This document shows, piece by piece, positions 7,757 to 15,835 of a stretch of DNA of 64,000 nt. The translations under genes were made by a program, and so were the position numbers. The notes below the pieces were generated by a model, which was not told where the DNA came from, ran no database searches, and saw only the letters and a program-made list of their open reading frames with translations. The first letter of the stretch is position 1. Every line of letters begins with the position of its first letter. The DNA comes from Frigoribacterium sp. CG_9.8 (GTDB lineage: Bacteria > Actinomycetota > Actinomycetes > Actinomycetales > Microbacteriaceae), in assembly GCF_015751965.1 (NCBI RefSeq), contig NZ_JADOVH010000002.1, positions 1 through 64,000 of the forward strand, given 5' to 3'.

Positions 7757-8788
7757 TCAAAGCAATTGGTTCGATATGGATGGTGTGGGTGCTGTGGGTG
7801 CTCTTTTGGAGACCAGAGCGGGCAATGAACGAACCTGATGTGCAACTCGTTTTTGAAGAGCATCGTCGACAGGGATTTGGGCTGATTTGAGCGCGAGATA
7901 ATAGGAGCCGATGACCGGCGGCACAGCTGGCGCAACAAGCTCAAATCCAGGAGCACGATGTTGAAGTTCCACTGCCAAGCGGCTAAAAACCCGGCCTTGG
8001 GCATCCAAAACCCCTCCGCACGCGACGATGATGCGTTCATCGGGATCGAGAAAGGGTGCTGCGGCAATCATTGCGACTACCAGATCTGCCAGGCGTGTCG
8101 CGGCATTGCCCAGAATGTCCGCCGCGACACGATCGCCCAACTCCGCTAGCGCAACCACGTGTGGGGTTAACGCGGCAATCGCCGTGCGATCGAGTCGCTG
8201 GCCAGTGACGAAGTTGTAAACCTCACGCATATCCTGCTGCCCGAGTATTTGCGGCAGGTCACGGGTGAGGGTCGTGTGTGGACCCGTCCCGTCAACGTCG
8301 CGCACGGTAGCCTTCAGGGCTTCCATGGCGATCCAAAAGCCACCGCCCTCGTCGCCGAGAAGCCACCCCCACCCGCCAAGAATCACTTGATCACCGGACC
8401 GTCCCAGCGCGAGCGCGACCGTCCCGGTCCCGGCGATCAGGCCGATGCCCCCTCCGCCTGCGGTTCCACTGGCGAGTGCGGCAAGAGTGTCACTTTCCAA
8501 AGCAAGGTAGTGATCCACCGTCACCAAGTCGCGAATAATAAGCTCGGCGATTCTTGCAGACCCAGTCATCGCGACGCAGCAGACCCGGATCTGGCCGCGG
8601 AGACCGCCGAGCATGGCTTCGGTCACCGCGGAGGTCAGTGCATCCCGAGCGAATCGTTCGGCGTTTGGTTCTTCGTGGTGGCGTATTGGGCCGCCACGCC
8701 CCACTCCCATAATTGTCCCGTCCGCGGTCAGCAGAACGGCGACGGTGCCGGTTTGGCCTCCGTCAATCGCCAAGAACAGGCCAGTCAT
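7757..8788 (-). CDS. nagK: BadF/BcrA-type ATPase, N-acetylglucosamine kinase-like
   Basis: The protein has 343 residues from ATG 8786-8788, which follows GAGG/GGAAG sequences; an upstream in-frame ATG at 8809 is not favoured. It shows the ASKHA kinase pattern: LAIDGGQTGTVAVL (phosphate 1), LIAGTGTVALAL, GGWGWLLGDEGGGFWI (adenosine/phosphate 2), and IIVACGGVLD near the C terminus. Proteins of this family in actinobacteria phosphorylate GlcNAc or related amino sugars in the cytoplasm. It is the first gene of the minus-strand run nagK-nanE-SIS-SIS-nagB and is preceded by the operator cluster at 9021-9085. Substrate choice between GlcNAc and ManNAc cannot be read from sequence. Confidence 0.88.
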   Translation of the reverse strand: MTGLFLAIDGGQTGTVAVLLTADGTIMGVGRGGPIRHHEEPNAERFARDALTSAVTEAMLGGLRGQIRVCCVAMTGSARIAELIIRDLVTVDHYLALESDTLAALASGTAGGGGIGLIAGTGTVALALGRSGDQVILGGWGWLLGDEGGGFWIAMEALKATVRDVDGTGPHTTLTRDLPQILGQQDMREVYNFVTGQRLDRTAIAALTPHVVALAELGDRVAADILGNAATRLADLVVAMIAAAPFLDPDERIIVACGGVLDAQGRVFSRLAVELQHRAPGFELVAPAVPPVIGSYYLALKSAQIPVDDALQKRVAHQVRSLPALVSKRAPTAPTPSISNQLL

Positions 8789-9380
8789 TCTTCCGCACTT
8801 CCTCGTCAAGAAATCATTGGATCAATTTCAGCTATCTCATTTTCGGGCCGCCATGCTGAGGCTGGAATAGCGCAGCGGCGGACCTTTTCCGTGCACCTAG
8901 TAGTGACTACCCCAAGAATGGGCAGACAGACGAAGTCTGGCCATGCATGTTCTAACTCCGACACCGCGATGTACCTCGACCACGCTCTGAGTCCTCGGTT
9001 TCTCAATGAATACGAAACCGGGTACGGACCACCGGTCTGGGAATATAAAGTCTGTACCTCTGGAATTTCCAGTAAGGTACGGACCTTTCAGGAGACTCTA
9101 ACCCGCATATCGAATGGTGTCAAGCAAGCGAGAAGTTCATTTTTTGATTTATGCTGTTGCGCTGTGCCGCTATTAAACCCAGCGCGGCGTGGTCTTAGAT
9201 TCCATAAGTGGTCCTTACCAATGTGGAGAGTAGTTTCCGGCAGCGTGCGCCAATGGATAGACCAATGAGATGCTATTGTGCGCAAGTAAGCGAAGGGTGC
9301 CAACCGTGGCTTCTGCGTGAAAGCGACAACGACTCCCGCACAGCGCTGATCTAAGCAACAGAGATTGGAAACAAAGGGGA
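8789..9380. other. non-coding divergent control region between nagK and gntR
   Basis: This 592-base region carries no gene I can support; long open frames here are antisense extensions of nagK. It holds the operator cluster at 9021-9085. On the minus strand a TATATT element (9042-9047) lies between operator copies and may be the -10 box of the nagK operon. The stretch before gntR (9240-9380) shows no clear operator copy. Confidence 0.6.
9021..9085. promoter_or_regulatory. operator cluster of repeated GGTACGGACC boxes plus AGACCGGTG half-site
   Basis: Three related boxes occur at even spacing: GGTACGGACC at 9021-9030, its inverted variant AGTCTGTACC at 9049-9058, and GGTACGGACC at 9076-9085. 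Centres are ~27-28 bp apart. Between the first two lies CACCGGTCT (9030-9038), the reverse complement of the AGACCGGTG found at 10266 and 17070. The cluster is placed to control the minus-strand nagK operon, probably by the GntR protein encoded at 9381. The pairing is inferred. Confidence 0.6.
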
Positions 9381-10154
9381 ATGGGAAGCACGATGCAAGG
9401 CGAGGAGACTGCCTCCGCAGCTAACATGTCAGCCGTCCTTGAGTTTGACTCGGACACCGCGAAACACGAGCAAGTTCGCACTCGCCTAATCGAGGTCATC
9501 GCGACCATGAACACTGGCGACCAGCTGCCATCGGAACGAGAACTCGCCGCACAGTTCGGCGTGAGCCGCATGACCCTTAGACAAGCCATCTCAAGCCTCG
9601 CTCGCGCCGGGTATGTATCACGGCTCCAAGGTGCCGGCACATTCGTCATTGACCGCACCATCTCGAAGAACACCGAACTCACCGGATTTACCGAAGATAT
9701 GGCTGCGCGCGGTTTCAACGCGTCATCGCGCCTTCTCAAGGTCGAGCGCGTCGCGGCGGGGGCCTTTCTCGGGCATGAACTCATATTGAGCCCGGAAGAA
9801 ATGGTCTTCCACATCGAGCGCGTCCGTATGGCGGACGGAATCCCGATGTGTCTGGAAACGATCGACCTTCCTGCGGACCTCACACCCGATCTCGATCAAC
9901 AACCGCTGGAGAAGTCCCTGTATGCAATCCTCGCCACGACTTACGGCATTGAATTATTCGAAGCCGACCAAATCATTACCCCAACAGTTGTCAACCAGGA
10001 ACAGGCAAGACTTCTCCAAGTGCCAATCCACAGCCCGGCCCTTATCGTAAAACGGATTGGATTCGACCGAAAACGGCGCCCTATTGAGCACGCGATCTCG
10101 ATCTATCGAGGCGACCGATACGACATTCGTCTGGTAATCAAGCGCCGAGAATAG
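9381..10154 (+). CDS. GntR-family transcriptional regulator with UTRA domain (DasR/NagR-like)
   Basis: The protein has 257 residues from ATG 9381. ATG 9393, with GGGA six bases upstream, is an alternative start. Residues ~28-95 form the GntR winged helix (QLPSERELAAQFGVSRMTLR, then YVSRLQGAGTFV). Residues ~100-255 form the UTRA effector domain, with the typical GFTEDMAARGF at its beginning and RRPIEHAISIYRGDRY near the end. DasR/NagR/YvoA regulators bind glucosamine-6-P or GlcNAc-6-P through UTRA and repress amino-sugar uptake and catabolism. Its location between the catabolic run and the importer, and the TCTAGACC-like sites around it, support the same role here. Confidence 0.92.
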   Translation: MGSTMQGEETASAANMSAVLEFDSDTAKHEQVRTRLIEVIATMNTGDQLPSERELAAQFGVSRMTLRQAISSLARAGYVSRLQGAGTFVIDRTISKNTELTGFTEDMAARGFNASSRLLKVERVAAGAFLGHELILSPEEMVFHIERVRMADGIPMCLETIDLPADLTPDLDQQPLEKSLYAILATTYGIELFEADQIITPTVVNQEQARLLQVPIHSPALIVKRIGFDRKRRPIEHAISIYRGDRYDIRLVIKRRE

Positions 10155-10250
10155 AACGAGTAAAGGTCCGATCCAATTATGCGATAGCTCACAATTTTAA
10201 GAAAGTAAAGCCACCGTAACCGGGCTTTTCTTAAAATCCAGCATGAACTA

Positions 10251-10280
10251 TTGACATAGATGTCTAGACCGGTGCATTAT
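10251..10280 (+). promoter_or_regulatory. promoter with DasR-like operator for the sugar ABC operon
   Basis: A consensus -35 TTGACA is at 10251-10256 and a CATTAT -10 candidate at 10275-10280 (18-bp spacer). Between them lies TGTCTAGACCGGTGC (10261-10275), close to the published dre palindrome core GGTCTAGACC. A GntR/DasR repressor bound there would occlude RNA polymerase. The leader to the start at 10409 is about 120 bases with no gene seen. Confidence 0.7.
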
Positions 10281-10408
10281 TATTCAAAATCAGCGCACAG
10301 CCGGCGCCGCACTCTGGTGCTTTCCACGACATCGGAGCTGAGGAATGCGTTTTTAATGATGGGCAGACGCCCGGACAGTGTTGTTCTCGAGTTACCAAGG
10401 AGGCCATT

Positions 10409-11743
10409 TTGCGCAATCATTCAGGTCGAAGGCGTCGGCTAATTGCCGTCGCAGCCACCCTTACATCCATCGCACTGCTCGCAACAGGGTGCAGCTACCT
10501 CGGGGGAGACACCGGAGCAGCATCCAATTCGAAATTGCTTCGCATTTTCGTCCACAGCAACGGTCCTACCGACGCTGGTTTCAAGAAGATCAACGCACTG
10601 TTCGAAAAGCAGAACCCAGGCGTGAAGGTCGAGATGACGACGGCCGTCGGGGCGGATTTTGCAACTACTCGAAACACCCGGATGACCGCAAAGGACGTTG
10701 ATATCACCGAGGGATCCGAACAGGGGGGGACGTCGCAGTTGCCTGCGTGGGCCAAAGATCAAAAGCCGACCGCCTGGGTACAGGGCCTGCAGGCTGGGAA
10801 CTGGGTCGACCTCACCGATCAAAGCTTCCTCAAAAACTTCTCGAGCGGAATTCTCAAAAAGTACGAGTTCAAAGGCAAGCAATATGCAGTGCCAACTGGC
10901 ACCAGCCACTTAAGTGGAGTTTTTTACAACAAGGCGCTATTTGCTAAATACAATCTCGCCGTCCCGACCACCTGGGGCAAGCTGGAAACCGTGATGAAGA
11001 CGCTCAAGGCAAACGGCGTCGCTCCATTTATCATCGGCGGCAAGGATTCCTGGCCGGCATCACTGCCTATCGCCGGATTGGTGCAATCGATCTATCCTGA
11101 TCCGGTTGCACTGGATAAGGGCCTCTGGGAGGGAAAGGTAAGCCTGACCGATCCTAAGGCCGTGGAGGTAATGGACAAGCTCAAGACGATCTACGCCAAC
11201 ACTGCTTCGAATTGGGCCGGAATGGACTATGCGTCGATCCCGTCCAGGTTCGTCAAAGGCGAGGGCGCGATGCTCCCCGATGGTGGGTGGGAGATCCCTG
11301 CAATTCAGACAGCTGACCCGAAGTTCGAATTCGGCTATTTCCCGATGCCGGGTAGCGACAACGCGGCGAATAACAAATACATCGCCTCGAAATTGGAGTT
11401 CAGTCTTTCCATTCCCTCGAGTTCCAAGAATCAGGACCTCGCAAAAAAGTGGCTTGCACTGTACTCGGACCCGAAGGTCTATGCGGACTTCATCGGCGGT
11501 TCCGGCTTCGGCCCGGCACAACCTGATCTGAAGTTGCCTGCTGTTCTCTCCGAGATTCAGCAGTACCTGCCCCCGTCTGGATTCACACCGGGCTGGGACC
11601 AGGTATTCCACCCGAACACGAAGGCGGGGCCACTGGCAATGATTCCATTCGCGTTTTCTTCAGTGGCACCCTTGGGAACTGAAACCGACATGGCAGGCCT
11701 GGCACAGAAGATGGACGTCGACTGGAAGGCCGGGTTGAAGTAA
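10409..11743 (+). CDS. sugar ABC transporter substrate-binding lipoprotein (family 1)
   Basis: The protein has 444 residues. The TTG start at 10409 is set by AAGGAGG at 10397-10403. A basic n-region and hydrophobic core lead to the lipobox LATGC near residue 27, so it is an anchored lipoprotein. The mature part follows the bacterial extracellular solute-binding protein family 1 pattern (LFEKQNPGVKVEMTTA, YNKALFAKYNLAVPTTWGKL, PDGGWEIPAIQ). It captures a sugar for the two permeases that follow with start/stop overlap. Operon position and the DasR-like operator suggest an amino sugar or chito-/muro-oligosaccharide. The ligand cannot be deduced from sequence alone. Confidence 0.93.
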   Translation: MRNHSGRRRRLIAVAATLTSIALLATGCSYLGGDTGAASNSKLLRIFVHSNGPTDAGFKKINALFEKQNPGVKVEMTTAVGADFATTRNTRMTAKDVDITEGSEQGGTSQLPAWAKDQKPTAWVQGLQAGNWVDLTDQSFLKNFSSGILKKYEFKGKQYAVPTGTSHLSGVFYNKALFAKYNLAVPTTWGKLETVMKTLKANGVAPFIIGGKDSWPASLPIAGLVQSIYPDPVALDKGLWEGKVSLTDPKAVEVMDKLKTIYANTASNWAGMDYASIPSRFVKGEGAMLPDGGWEIPAIQTADPKFEFGYFPMPGSDNAANNKYIASKLEFSLSIPSSSKNQDLAKKWLALYSDPKVYADFIGGSGFGPAQPDLKLPAVLSEIQQYLPPSGFTPGWDQVFHPNTKAGPLAMIPFAFSSVAPLGTETDMAGLAQKMDVDWKAGLK

Positions 11744-12702
11744 TGAGCGCAAGTCCTGGCGTGACGTTGGGAGCGGGCAGGGCCGCGAGGAAGACGTCGG
11801 CAGGGAACCTGAATCCCTTCGCATCTTCGCGACGTGGGCGAATTCTGCCTTGGCTCGGCATCGCGCCAGGACTGCTGCTGTTCGTCGTCTTCTCCTTGGT
11901 CCCCGCCGTTACGGTGATTTTCTTATCCTTCACGGACATCTCGGGCATACCAGGAGTCCCGTGGAGGTGGATTGGTCTTGACAACTACACACGTTTCTTT
12001 GTCTCAGGAAGTACCACTGCGAACTTCGCAATTGTTTCACGAACGCTGATTTTCGCGTTCAGTGTGACAATTATTTTGAACGCGCTCGCCCTGGTATTTG
12101 CCGTCCTACTCAACAACAGGATACGAGGGGCGAATATCTACCGGGCAATTATCTTCATGCCGGTGGTGCTGGGGGTGACCGTCGTCGGGCTTATCTGGTC
12201 CTTGATCTTCAACCCCACGGGCGGGCCAGCCGCGTCGCTCTGGGGGTTATTCGGAAGTTCGTCAGCATTTCTTGGCGATCCGCGTCTTGCCTTTTCGCTG
12301 ATCATCTTCGTGCAGATTTGGATGTCGCTCGGATACTCGATGATGATCTACCACGCCGGCCTCATGGCAATTCCTTCTGACCTATATGAGGCAGCAATTG
12401 TCGACGGCGCCACGGTAATTCAGCGATTCCGACACGTGACAATTCCCATGATTGCCTCCTCCACCACGGTAAACGTTCTCATCTCTATCGTCGGGTCGCT
12501 TCAGACCTACCAAATTATCTTCGTCCTCACGGGCGACCGCCCTACAACATCGGTTTTGGCCATGCAGATTTTTTCACTTGGTTTCGGTGGATCGTCTGAG
12601 CAGGGATACGCGGCAGCCATTTCGATGATCCAGTTCGTGCTCATCTCAGCGATCACCCTTGTGGCCCTGCGCTACCTCCGAAAAAAGGAAACTCAGCTAT
12701 GA
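11743..12702 (+). CDS. sugar ABC transporter permease (MalF/UgpA-type)
   Basis: The protein has 319 residues; its ATG shares the last base of the upstream TAA stop. It has six predicted membrane segments after a ~35-residue basic N terminus and the cytoplasmic EAA loop EAAIVDGATVIQRFRHVTIP, the contact site for the ATPase. It is the first of two permease subunits for the adjacent binding protein. The stop overlaps the next gene start as ATGA. Confidence 0.93.
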   Translation: MSASPGVTLGAGRAARKTSAGNLNPFASSRRGRILPWLGIAPGLLLFVVFSLVPAVTVIFLSFTDISGIPGVPWRWIGLDNYTRFFVSGSTTANFAIVSRTLIFAFSVTIILNALALVFAVLLNNRIRGANIYRAIIFMPVVLGVTVVGLIWSLIFNPTGGPAASLWGLFGSSSAFLGDPRLAFSLIIFVQIWMSLGYSMMIYHAGLMAIPSDLYEAAIVDGATVIQRFRHVTIPMIASSTTVNVLISIVGSLQTYQIIFVLTGDRPTTSVLAMQIFSLGFGGSSEQGYAAAISMIQFVLISAITLVALRYLRKKETQL

Positions 12703-13604
12703 CAGTTCAGGACAAACCTCGCGTTGTGCGGTACACCCTGAACTCGGGGCTCAGGGGCGAGAGTCCCGTCATGCAGCATCGACGCCGTAAGCCGATCACT
12801 GGTGGTCGATTGCTCAACTACGCACTGGTTGTTGGCCTCGCGGGTCTGTATGTTTTCCCGTTGCTTTATTTGCTCAACACTGCGCTGAAGCAGCCGGCTG
12901 AGTTCATACGCGACCCATCCGGATTGACTCCGGGATTCGCTCTTCAGAACTTCGTGGATGCTTGGCAGAAGGGGGGGTTTGGCGGACTGATTTTGAATAG
13001 CGTCGTCTACGCCTTTGTTTGCGCAGGGGCCAGCACAGCGTTGTCGTTGCTCATTGCATTTCCTGTCGCACGAGGGTACGTACGTGGTTCCAAAGTAATC
13101 GCTGTGCTTTTCGTGCTCTCGCTCTTTCTCCCCAACGTCATCATTACGCAATTTCAATTGATCCTGCAGCTCGGGCTTTACAACTCAAGGATCGGGTACA
13201 TGCTGCTGCTGACATCGGGGTTGGGTATTGGTCCGCTCCTCATCATCAGCTACCTTCGATCACTTCCCAAGGAGCTCGACGAGGCTGCGGCGATGGATGG
13301 ATGCGGGTACTTCCGTTACCTCTGGACTTTCGTGGTGCCCCTCTGCAAGCCTGTGCTGACGACGGTATTCATCCTGCAGACCATTGCAGTGTGGAATGAC
13401 ATCATCGGAGCAACCATCTACCTATCCTCGCCTCAGCTGAAGACCATTTCGCAGGGCCTGTTTGCGTTCCACGGACAGAACGGGAACAACGAGTGGGCAC
13501 TGCTTGCGGCCGCAACCCTGATCGTCGCCGCGCCGCTCATTCTCGTTTACCTGATCTTCCAACGATTCTTTGTCAGTGGCGCGCTGAGCGGTTCTCTCAA
13601 ATAG
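12699..13604 (+). CDS. sugar ABC transporter permease (MalG/UgpE-type)
   Basis: The protein has 301 residues and its ATG overlaps the previous stop. It has six membrane helices and the EAA motif EAAAMDGCGYFRYLWTFVVP. It completes a binding-protein/permease/permease set. No ATP-binding subunit is encoded nearby; in actinobacteria, sugar importers of this class usually share a common MsiK-type ATPase encoded elsewhere, which is the likely case here. Confidence 0.93.
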   Translation: MTVQDKPRVVRYTLNSGLRGESPVMQHRRRKPITGGRLLNYALVVGLAGLYVFPLLYLLNTALKQPAEFIRDPSGLTPGFALQNFVDAWQKGGFGGLILNSVVYAFVCAGASTALSLLIAFPVARGYVRGSKVIAVLFVLSLFLPNVIITQFQLILQLGLYNSRIGYMLLLTSGLGIGPLLIISYLRSLPKELDEAAAMDGCGYFRYLWTFVVPLCKPVLTTVFILQTIAVWNDIIGATIYLSSPQLKTISQGLFAFHGQNGNNEWALLAAATLIVAAPLILVYLIFQRFFVSGALSGSLK

Positions 13605-13630
13605 ATTCTTGTCCGGATTACAATAAAGTG

Positions 13631-14461
13631 ATGGGCCTCGACGAGTTATTCCGGCTCCTAGATGTTGCAGTAGAGGATCGTGTGGAATGCGCGAACTTAC
13701 TCTCTGAAAGCACACGGTCCGCCGATGTGGACCACGCGATAGAGACGCTGACCGCTCGTCTGGGCAGCTACAGTCAGGATCCCCTTGGAGCCATCACGCA
13801 AGATCCGCTGGTATGGCTCACGGCCTTTCTTCGGCTCACCCCCATACTCGTGAACTGGCATCGGCGTCTCGGGGTGAGTTTGGAGGTCACTCGAGCTACC
13901 TTTGCCGACGTCGGTCGTAATATCACCATCCACAGGCGTGCGCACGGAGGCTTCGGTCTCGAGACCTGGGACTGGCTGATTCCTCACTACACCGGCATGA
14001 TGTTCGCGCTTGGCCGTCTCAACTACATGCTGCACCCCACGAAAGAGACGGTGGATGGAGTGATGGTGGCAGGGGATTGGGTGCCTGGTATCCATATCCC
14101 CGAATCCGGCCCGCTCACCCCGCAGGCCGTCGACGATAGTCTCGTCCAGGCTCGAGCTTTCTTCTCCACTCATTTTCCTGACAAGCCCGTCGCAGCCGCG
14201 GCCTGCGTCTCCTGGCTGCTGGACCCTTACCTGGTTGAGCACCTACCAGAGGACACAAATATCGTTTCATTCGTGTGCCGGTTTACCGCTCTCGGGAGAC
14301 CCTACGATGACGCTACAGCGGCATTGTTCTTCATGTTTCGCACCCGCGATCTGCGCAAACTACCTGACCTGCCGCGAGACAGCACGCTGCGTCGATTGGT
14401 CCTCGACCGGGCGCTCACCGGCGACCCGTGGCAGATCGGTTCGGGTTACCTGAGGCTGTAA
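13631..14461 (+). CDS. acyltransferase-domain-like protein, function unclear
   Basis: The protein has 276 residues from ATG 13631; an open frame upstream overlaps the permease and is not favoured. It is soluble with no signal peptide. The Trp/His-rich middle (LETWDWLIPHYTGMMFALGR, then LGRLNYMLHP) and the PESGPLTPQAVDDSLVQA segment resemble actinobacterial proteins annotated as acyltransferase domain-containing (GNAT-like C-terminal part), often found beside sugar-uptake operons. It follows the MalG-like permease by 26 bases and probably belongs to the same transcript. The reaction and substrate are unknown; acetylation of an imported sugar is one guess. Confidence 0.65.
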   Translation: MGLDELFRLLDVAVEDRVECANLLSESTRSADVDHAIETLTARLGSYSQDPLGAITQDPLVWLTAFLRLTPILVNWHRRLGVSLEVTRATFADVGRNITIHRRAHGGFGLETWDWLIPHYTGMMFALGRLNYMLHPTKETVDGVMVAGDWVPGIHIPESGPLTPQAVDDSLVQARAFFSTHFPDKPVAAAACVSWLLDPYLVEHLPEDTNIVSFVCRFTALGRPYDDATAALFFMFRTRDLRKLPDLPRDSTLRRLVLDRALTGDPWQIGSGYLRL

Positions 14462-14502
14462 CCCGGACTTGCTGGCGCAGGACGTCACGCCAGATTTCGT
14501 AG

Positions 14503-15510
14503 CTACCACGCGTAGTCCTCCGGTGCCGGCCTGTGCCCGGGAAAGATCATGTCGAGTCGATCGAGAGTCTCCGTGTCGAGTTTGACATCCAGCGCTCGGA
14601 TTGCTGCGTCCAATTGGCCCCGGGTGCGTGGCCCGATGATCGGAGCCGTGACGGCGGGCTGATGAAGTAACCAGGCCAGGCCGACTTCACCGGGTGCGTG
14701 ACCAACTTCCGCGGCGAGGTTTTCGTACATCTCGATGGCGTCCCGATGCTTCACGAGTCTGCGGACAACCCCCTCGGTAAGGCGGCGTTTACCGTCGAGC
14801 TCGTGCCCAAGCACGCCAGAGAGAAGGCCACCCGCCAGCGGCGACCACGGCACGATTCCGAGGCCATTACTCTCAGCAGCCGGGATGACCTCCAGCTCGA
14901 TGTCGCGCGAAAGTAGATTATAAATTGATTGTTCGCTGACGAGCCCAGTTAAGTTGCGCCGCCGAGCCTCGGCTTGAGCGGTAGCAATATGCCATCCGGC
15001 GAAATTGCTGCTACCCGCGTAGATTATCTTGCCCTGACTAACCGCCGTCTCCATGGCCTGCCAGATCTCATCCCACGGTGTGGCCCTGTCGACGTGGTGA
15101 AACTGGTACACGTCTACATAGTCCGTCTTCAGTCGCATCAGACTCGCGTCGAGAGCGCGGCGGATGTTGAGGGCCGAGAGTTTGGAATTGTTAGGCCAGT
15201 CCGCCATGTCGCTAAACACCTTGGTGGCCAAGACGGTGCGCTCACGACGTTGACCACCCTGCTCGAACCACCTGCCAATCACTGCTTCCGTAGCACCTGG
15301 CCCCAGACTGTCCCCGTACGAATTGGCTGTATCGAAATAATTGATCCCGTTTTCGTGGGCGGAATCCATGATGAAGTGGGAATCGGATTCCCCGGTCTGT
15401 TCACCAAAATTCATCGTGCCAAGGCACAGACGCGAAACCTTCAGGCCGGAGCGACCAAGCTGGGTGTATTCCATCGTCTCAGGATGTCGCAGTCGGACAG
15501 TTGTGTCCAC
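14503..15510 (-). CDS. aldo/keto reductase
   Basis: The protein has 335 residues. GTG 15508-15510 is preceded by AGGAG at six bases, so it is preferred; ATG 15472-15474 matches where many homologues begin (MEYTQLGRSGLKVSRLCLGT). The AKR tetrad is visible: Asp and Tyr in FDTANSYG, Lys in VLATKVF, His in YQFHHVDRA. NADPH-binding sequences lie at the end (APIIGPRTRGQLDAA). It reduces aldehydes or ketones in the cytoplasm; the substrate is unknown. It is convergent with the acyltransferase-like gene. Confidence 0.92.
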   Translation of the reverse strand: MDTTVRLRHPETMEYTQLGRSGLKVSRLCLGTMNFGEQTGESDSHFIMDSAHENGINYFDTANSYGDSLGPGATEAVIGRWFEQGGQRRERTVLATKVFSDMADWPNNSKLSALNIRRALDASLMRLKTDYVDVYQFHHVDRATPWDEIWQAMETAVSQGKIIYAGSSNFAGWHIATAQAEARRRNLTGLVSEQSIYNLLSRDIELEVIPAAESNGLGIVPWSPLAGGLLSGVLGHELDGKRRLTEGVVRRLVKHRDAIEMYENLAAEVGHAPGEVGLAWLLHQPAVTAPIIGPRTRGQLDAAIRALDVKLDTETLDRLDMIFPGHRPAPEDYAW

Positions 15511-15835
15511 TCCGAGCTCCTAATTGCCCTAGACCATTTATCATCACCAATCGATACTTCGGGCGCTTATGCAGGCAAATGGAAGCGAGCGCGCCATAGT
15601 TTCAGCAGTTCAGATACGTCCGATCCGAGTCTTGGGCATTAAAAGCCCATACATTCAGAGTTTTTTTGAGCTGACAGTTGAGTAATAGAGAAAAATAATG
15701 CTTGATCATGGCCGCGGTCTTTGGGCCTTGGCGCTCTAATCCTTGACTTAAAGGTATAGACCGGGGGAAGCTTGCGCGGTAGGCGCAATAGTGCGCTCAA
15801 GTCGGGGTTTTGAATTGACGAGAAGGAGTTCCGCC
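15511..15835 (+). promoter_or_regulatory. control region of the secreted-protein gene with TAGACCGG site
   Basis: This 325-base region has no gene. It holds TTGACT at 15743-15748 and TAGACCGGGG at 15757-15766, eight matching bases of the operator core at 10263 and 17067. AAGGAG at 15823-15828 is the ribosome site for ATG 15836. The overlap of -35-like and operator-like sequences suggests the same GntR regulation, with lower certainty than at 10251. Confidence 0.45.

Noticed and set aside
9021-9085. Regularly spaced repeats as a CRISPR array
   Set aside because: There are only three 10-bp boxes, one inverted, with no cas genes. They fit operators. No CRISPR array was seen anywhere in the window.
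8249-9268. Long plus-strand frame (339 codons) through the nagK 5' half and control region
   Set aside because: It is antisense to a clear BadF-family kinase, has no ribosome site, and its translation shows no motif.
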